Assembly (NCBI GenBank): GCA_963662175.1
Contig: OY759215.1
Span: 11,211,079 to 11,275,078 of the forward strand
Length of the DNA stretch: 64,000 bases
Direction: 5' to 3'
From: Aradus depressus
Lineage: Eukaryota > Arthropoda > Insecta > Hemiptera > Aradidae
In this document: positions 61,509-64,000 of the stretch, one piece after another
Layout of the letters: each line of letters begins with the position of its first letter
Numbering within the stretch: the first letter of the stretch is position 1
Notes under the pieces: generated by a model
The model's input: the letters and a program-made list of their open reading frames with translations, nothing else
What the model was told of the DNA's origin: nothing
Databases searched by the model: none
Translations under genes and position numbers: made by a program

Positions 61509-62276
61509 TTATAATTTCTTATTCAATGGAGGTATAATTAAAAAAGTATCAAAACTAGATCTATAACGTCCATTGTTTATACAACGTTCTTTATCTATTA
61601 CTAGGAAACCATTACCGGCACAGTTCCATGCCTTTAAACATATGTCTCTAAATTTATTAAATGTCATGTCACTGTTCACATGATCATCATAAATGTGTCG
61701 TAAATTCCGATCGTCCTGTTTGAACGCTACCAGCAGATTAACATTATCACGAATCAGTTGTTTAGGAATACTACTATATGTTTGGCCCAATAAAAAAACA
61801 TCTATATCCTTATGGCGAGCCGTAGTAAAATAATTCCGTATATTATTCTGTCGTTCACATGCAATGTCATCAAAAATGAAAATAGACCTGGTTTTAGCTT
61901 CATTCATTGAAAATACTTCATCATTTTCTGAGAACTCATAATACCCTATACATTTCACTTTATCTGTTAAAATATGTTTCAATAATTTATATTTAGGCTG
62001 GTATAGAGACTTGGAAAAAATATAGACATTTTCAAAACGTAGCCCATTTTCATTAAACAGTAAATTCAACATCAAATTAGTTTTTCCTGAATTAGATGGT
62101 CCACAAATTATACACCTAATATTTGAAGGTAATAAATTACCATGCCGTTTAAATTTCGTGGTCATATTTGTTTTTTCACAACTTAATTTATCAAAATTTA
62201 CAATGTTCAATTTTTGCTTTTGTTTAATAGTCTTTATACAGGGCTCCATACTATATGAAAGAAGTAAACTATCCAT
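61509..62276 (-). CDS. FtsK/HerA-type DNA packaging ATPase
   Basis: 255 aa from the first ATG (62276); the frame runs upstream to 62321 but only with a TTG inside the integrase gene. It would pump the genome into the capsid. Walker A GPSNSGKT (59-66) and Walker B IFIFDD (132-137) are clear, followed by the family's sensor stretch 'FLLGQTYSSIPKQLIRDN' (161-178, Gln165). This is the A32-like packaging ATPase of Polintons, virophages and adenovirus-related elements. Length is in the usual range (200-300). The gap to the integrase stop is 10 bp. No nuclear signal is evident. Confidence 0.93.
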   Translation of the reverse strand: MDSLLLSYSMEPCIKTIKQKQKLNIVNFDKLSCEKTNMTTKFKRHGNLLPSNIRCIICGPSNSGKTNLMLNLLFNENGLRFENVYIFSKSLYQPKYKLLKHILTDKVKCIGYYEFSENDEVFSMNEAKTRSIFIFDDIACERQNNIRNYFTTARHKDIDVFLLGQTYSSIPKQLIRDNVNLLVAFKQDDRNLRHIYDDHVNSDMTFNKFRDICLKAWNCAGNGFLVIDKERCINNGRYRSSFDTFLIIPPLNKKL

Positions 62277-62286
62277 AGGCTGGCAT

Positions 62287-63222
62287 TTATATAATGGCGC
62301 TTCTAGGAATCCAAGAATCAAATTTAGGGTTCATACCAAGCCATCTGACATATACTTTATCCTTTTTTGATTTTAATACTTTTTCTACTAAATATAAATC
62401 ACCGTATTTCACTTTACTCAATTCTTGCTCGTAAAACCCCCCTTTTAAAATATCGCTATTCCAATCTGACAATGTGTATGTAATAGGGTAGGTTTGGTTA
62501 ATTTTATATATGTTGAATATCTCATTAGTCCAATTAGGTTTATAACCTTTTGTAAATATCCTTTTTTCTCGGCTTATCCTAACCTTATCATTAACTTTAA
62601 ACTTTGGCTTATTTTTACTAAATTGTCTAATTTTTACTTTTAAGTTATTGCTAATTCGCTTTAAAACTTCTTTCTCGTTTTCACTATTTACTTCATTCGG
62701 CCTCATTCCAATAGTTCTATGCAATGTATTATTGTATTGCTTTACCAAATCAAATAGACTATTAATCCACTTAAAATTTCCTTGTTCAGTAAATTTACAC
62801 CACATATTTGACTTTAAAGTCCGATTAAACCGTTCAACAATGGACGCCTTTTTACCAGAAAAAGTAGAATAATGATTTACATTGAAAGATGTTAATAACT
62901 TTTTCACGAATCGGTTATACCACTCCTTACCTTCATCAGTCTGAAAGTGCTTCATAGAATGCTTCTTAAGTATAGGTTTTAGAGCTTTTACAATTTCAGA
63001 ACTACTTTTATTTTTCAAAGGAACTGCATAAGCAAATTTACTGAAACAATTTATTATAGTCATTATATACTTATAACCCTGATTATATTTCGAATATGGA
63101 ATCATTTCCACAAGATCTCCTTGATACAAATCATTTATTCCTTTTATCTCTACGGTTCGAGTTGGAAAATATTTCCTTTTTTGCTTATGCAATTCTTTAG
63201 CTAATTCTGCTCTCACACCCAT
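62287..63222 (-). CDS. Retroviral-type integrase with chromodomain-like tail
   Basis: 311 aa from ATG at 63222. It inserts the element's DNA into chromosomes, normally with 6-bp target duplications. The DDE core: Asp36 in YQGDLVEM, Asp96 in FQTDEGKEW, Glu130 in KASIVERFNRTL, with the usual 'ASIVERFNRTLKSNMW' context. A basic linker follows ('VKIRQFSKNKPKFKV'), then 'YLVEKVLKSKKDKVYVRWLG' and 'FDSWIP' at the end, a chromodomain-like motif (..VEKIL..R....YLVKW.G...W.P) that could direct integration to marked chromatin. The HHCC zinc domain seen at the start of many integrases is not visible; the start at 'MGVRAELAKELHK' is a few residues from where it would end, so it may be lost or encoded upstream. 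Confidence 0.93.
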   Translation of the reverse strand: MGVRAELAKELHKQKRKYFPTRTVEIKGINDLYQGDLVEMIPYSKYNQGYKYIMTIINCFSKFAYAVPLKNKSSSEIVKALKPILKKHSMKHFQTDEGKEWYNRFVKKLLTSFNVNHYSTFSGKKASIVERFNRTLKSNMWCKFTEQGNFKWINSLFDLVKQYNNTLHRTIGMRPNEVNSENEKEVLKRISNNLKVKIRQFSKNKPKFKVNDKVRISREKRIFTKGYKPNWTNEIFNIYKINQTYPITYTLSDWNSDILKGGFYEQELSKVKYGDLYLVEKVLKSKKDKVYVRWLGMNPKFDSWIPRSAII

Positions 63223-63317
63223 CTCTTAACTAATACTGGATTCTTCATACAAAACATATTATCTTATAAATGATAATAGGATGAATAAAAAACAAAAATA
63301 GTGTAACAAATAATTTA

Positions 63318-63644
63318 TTACAAATTCATATACAAAAACTCGCAATCTGGGTTTGAATTATAATGTTCAATAATTGGATCGTCATCAGAGTCCCAATTGT
63401 TTAATATAAGGCCGCAAACAATACATTCTGTATCATCACCATCTCCAGTATAGAAAAATCCTGCTTTCACTAAATTTTCTCGTGTAGGCAAGCTCTTGGG
63501 GAAACATTTGAATGATTCATGCATCATTTTCAGCATCTTTTCCTTACAATTTTTGGCTTTCAAATAGAGGCGGCAGGTTAAACGCAGGCTCATGATGATA
63601 CTACCAATGATGAATATTGAACAATAAAAAATATATTCCATCAT
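63318..63644 (-). CDS. Membrane-anchored BIR (IAP-like) protein
   Basis: 108 aa from ATG at 63644 (a second ATG follows directly). Residues 4-22 are a hydrophobic anchor ('IFYCSIFIIGSIIMSL') followed by a basic segment. Residues 44-104 form a single BIR domain: 'LVKAGFFYTGDGDD' (58-71), then zinc ligands C74, C77, H94 and C101 (CX2CX16HX6C), with 'LNNWDSDDDPIIEH' between. BIR proteins bind caspases or IAP antagonists; baculovirus IAPs block apoptosis. No RING domain. The groove sequence DSDDDP fits BIR domains of the IAP type. A role in blocking host cell death is inference. It sits just outside the integrase, in the accessory end of the Maverick. Confidence 0.85.
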   Translation of the reverse strand: MMEYIFYCSIFIIGSIIMSLRLTCRLYLKAKNCKEKMLKMMHESFKCFPKSLPTRENLVKAGFFYTGDGDDTECIVCGLILNNWDSDDDPIIEHYNSNPDCEFLYMNL

Positions 63645-63691
63645 TCGGAAATTTGTTCTTCTTTATAAAACGAATGGGCAACTACTTATAA

Positions 63692-63844
63692 CTATCTGGC
63701 GTTTTTATCTTTTATAGACAACATTTGCATTTTTTTCATAATCATATTATTTTCATACAATGTGATTTGTTTCTTCAACAAGTGTAATTCATTTAAATAT
63801 TTATCGATTCTATACTTTTTATTTTCATAAATTGTCAACGACAT
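63692..63844 (-). CDS. Small coiled-coil protein, about 50 aa
   Basis: The best start is the ATG at 63844 (MSLTIYENKKYRIDKYLN...), 50 codons; a GTG 10 codons further upstream also keeps the frame. The sequence 'YLNELHLLKKQITLYENN' has heptad-like leucines and predicts a coiled coil. It overlaps the end of the frame to its right by about 20 bases. Function not recognised. Confidence 0.5.
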   Translation of the reverse strand: MSLTIYENKKYRIDKYLNELHLLKKQITLYENNMIMKKMQMLSIKDKNAR

Positions 63845-64000
63845 CCTCGCCCTCAAAAAGGATAATCCATTCACGAAGAGGCTGTAGTCGATTTTCCACT
63901 TCTCGCAAGCCGATTAGCTGATTATTAACTATCTCTAAAAGCACTGAATTATTGTTTAATATTGCCACACGATCTTCAGGAAAAAAATCTTTTATAAGAA
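63825..64000 (-). CDS. Partial open frame at the window edge
   Basis: On the minus strand an open frame enters from beyond 64000 and ends with TGA at 63825-63827. At least 57 residues are visible ('FFPEDRVAILNNNSVLLEIV...', '...NRLQPLREWIILFEGED'). It looks helical, with a regular leucine/valine pattern and no motif I know. Its end overlaps the start of the 50-aa frame, as between other genes here. Start and length are outside the window. Confidence 0.55.
   Translation of the reverse strand, partial: LIKDFFPEDRVAILNNNSVLLEIVNNQLIGLREVENRLQPLREWIILFEGEDVVDNL

Larger units (their letters stand above)
49589..64000. mobile_element. Maverick/Polinton (adintovirus-like) element, right end beyond window
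   Basis: At least 14 kb carrying the diagnostic set: protein-primed family B DNA polymerase, retroviral-type integrase, FtsK/HerA-type ATPase, adenain-type protease, and two capsid candidates, plus phospholipase A2-like, dUTPase and BIR proteins. All frames are uninterrupted. The two plus-strand genes converge on the minus-strand virion genes at about 56.3-56.7 kb. Mavericks replicate with their own polymerase and are thought to form virions; the jelly-roll proteins and packaging ATPase support a viral stage. The left boundary given is only the first plausible Maverick frame. No TIR or 6-bp target duplication could be verified. Confidence 0.9.

Overview
The window is nuclear DNA of an arthropod, most likely an insect. 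It is AT-rich, packed with interspersed repeats (LINE, SINE, LTR, hAT, Tc1, Transib, foldback elements), and has long poly(A)/poly(T) and poly(G)/poly(C) tracts. I recognise no bacterial operons, rRNA or true tRNA genes, and no convincing spliced host gene. The repeat content and a multicopy arthropod pseudogene suggest a hemipteran, but the sequence alone does not fix the species.

Positions 1-49,000 are a repeat graveyard with some very young insertions. In order: a Transib-like element with RSS-like ends (4453-5301); two LTRs of one gypsy-type family with a tRNA-Lys primer site (6878-7736 and 10547-11397); a nearly intact non-autonomous LTR retrotransposon with almost identical 1.48-kb LTRs (14063-20156); foldback elements (11484-11840, 21272-21948, 24706-24832, 31040-31602, 48739-48909); a recent 5'-truncated LINE with a perfect 13-bp target duplication (26329-28258); two tandem-repeat blocks (36990-37480, 37829-38025); a broken arthropod gene split by an internally deleted hAT element (41303-42688); a Tc1-type transposase remnant (43290-43985); and decayed LINE 3' ends (45483-48330). 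Two tRNA-derived SINE families and one unclassified repeat family (called repeat B here) recur throughout on both strands.

From about 49.5 kb to the right edge lies a Maverick/Polinton (adintovirus-like) element whose reading frames are all open. On the plus strand are a protein of unknown function and a protein-primed family B DNA polymerase. On the minus strand, read from right to left, are a partial open frame at the window edge, a small coiled-coil protein, a membrane-anchored BIR (IAP-like) protein, a retroviral-type integrase with a chromodomain-like tail, an FtsK/HerA-type packaging ATPase, a small basic core-like protein, a 421-aa acidic/basic protein, a phospholipase A2-like protein, an adenain-type protease, a jelly-roll minor capsid candidate, a 59-aa small protein, and a major capsid candidate. 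A dUTPase gene lies further left, divergent from the 270-aa gene. Together these cover self-synthesising DNA replication, integration, capsid assembly, maturation and packaging, plus nucleotide-pool and apoptosis-related accessories. The right terminal inverted repeat lies outside the window and the left one could not be located.

The most interesting points are the intact Maverick with a BIR protein and a dUTPase, an extra 59-aa gene between the two capsid genes, the overlapping start/stop couplings of the virion genes, and the RSS-like Transib element.
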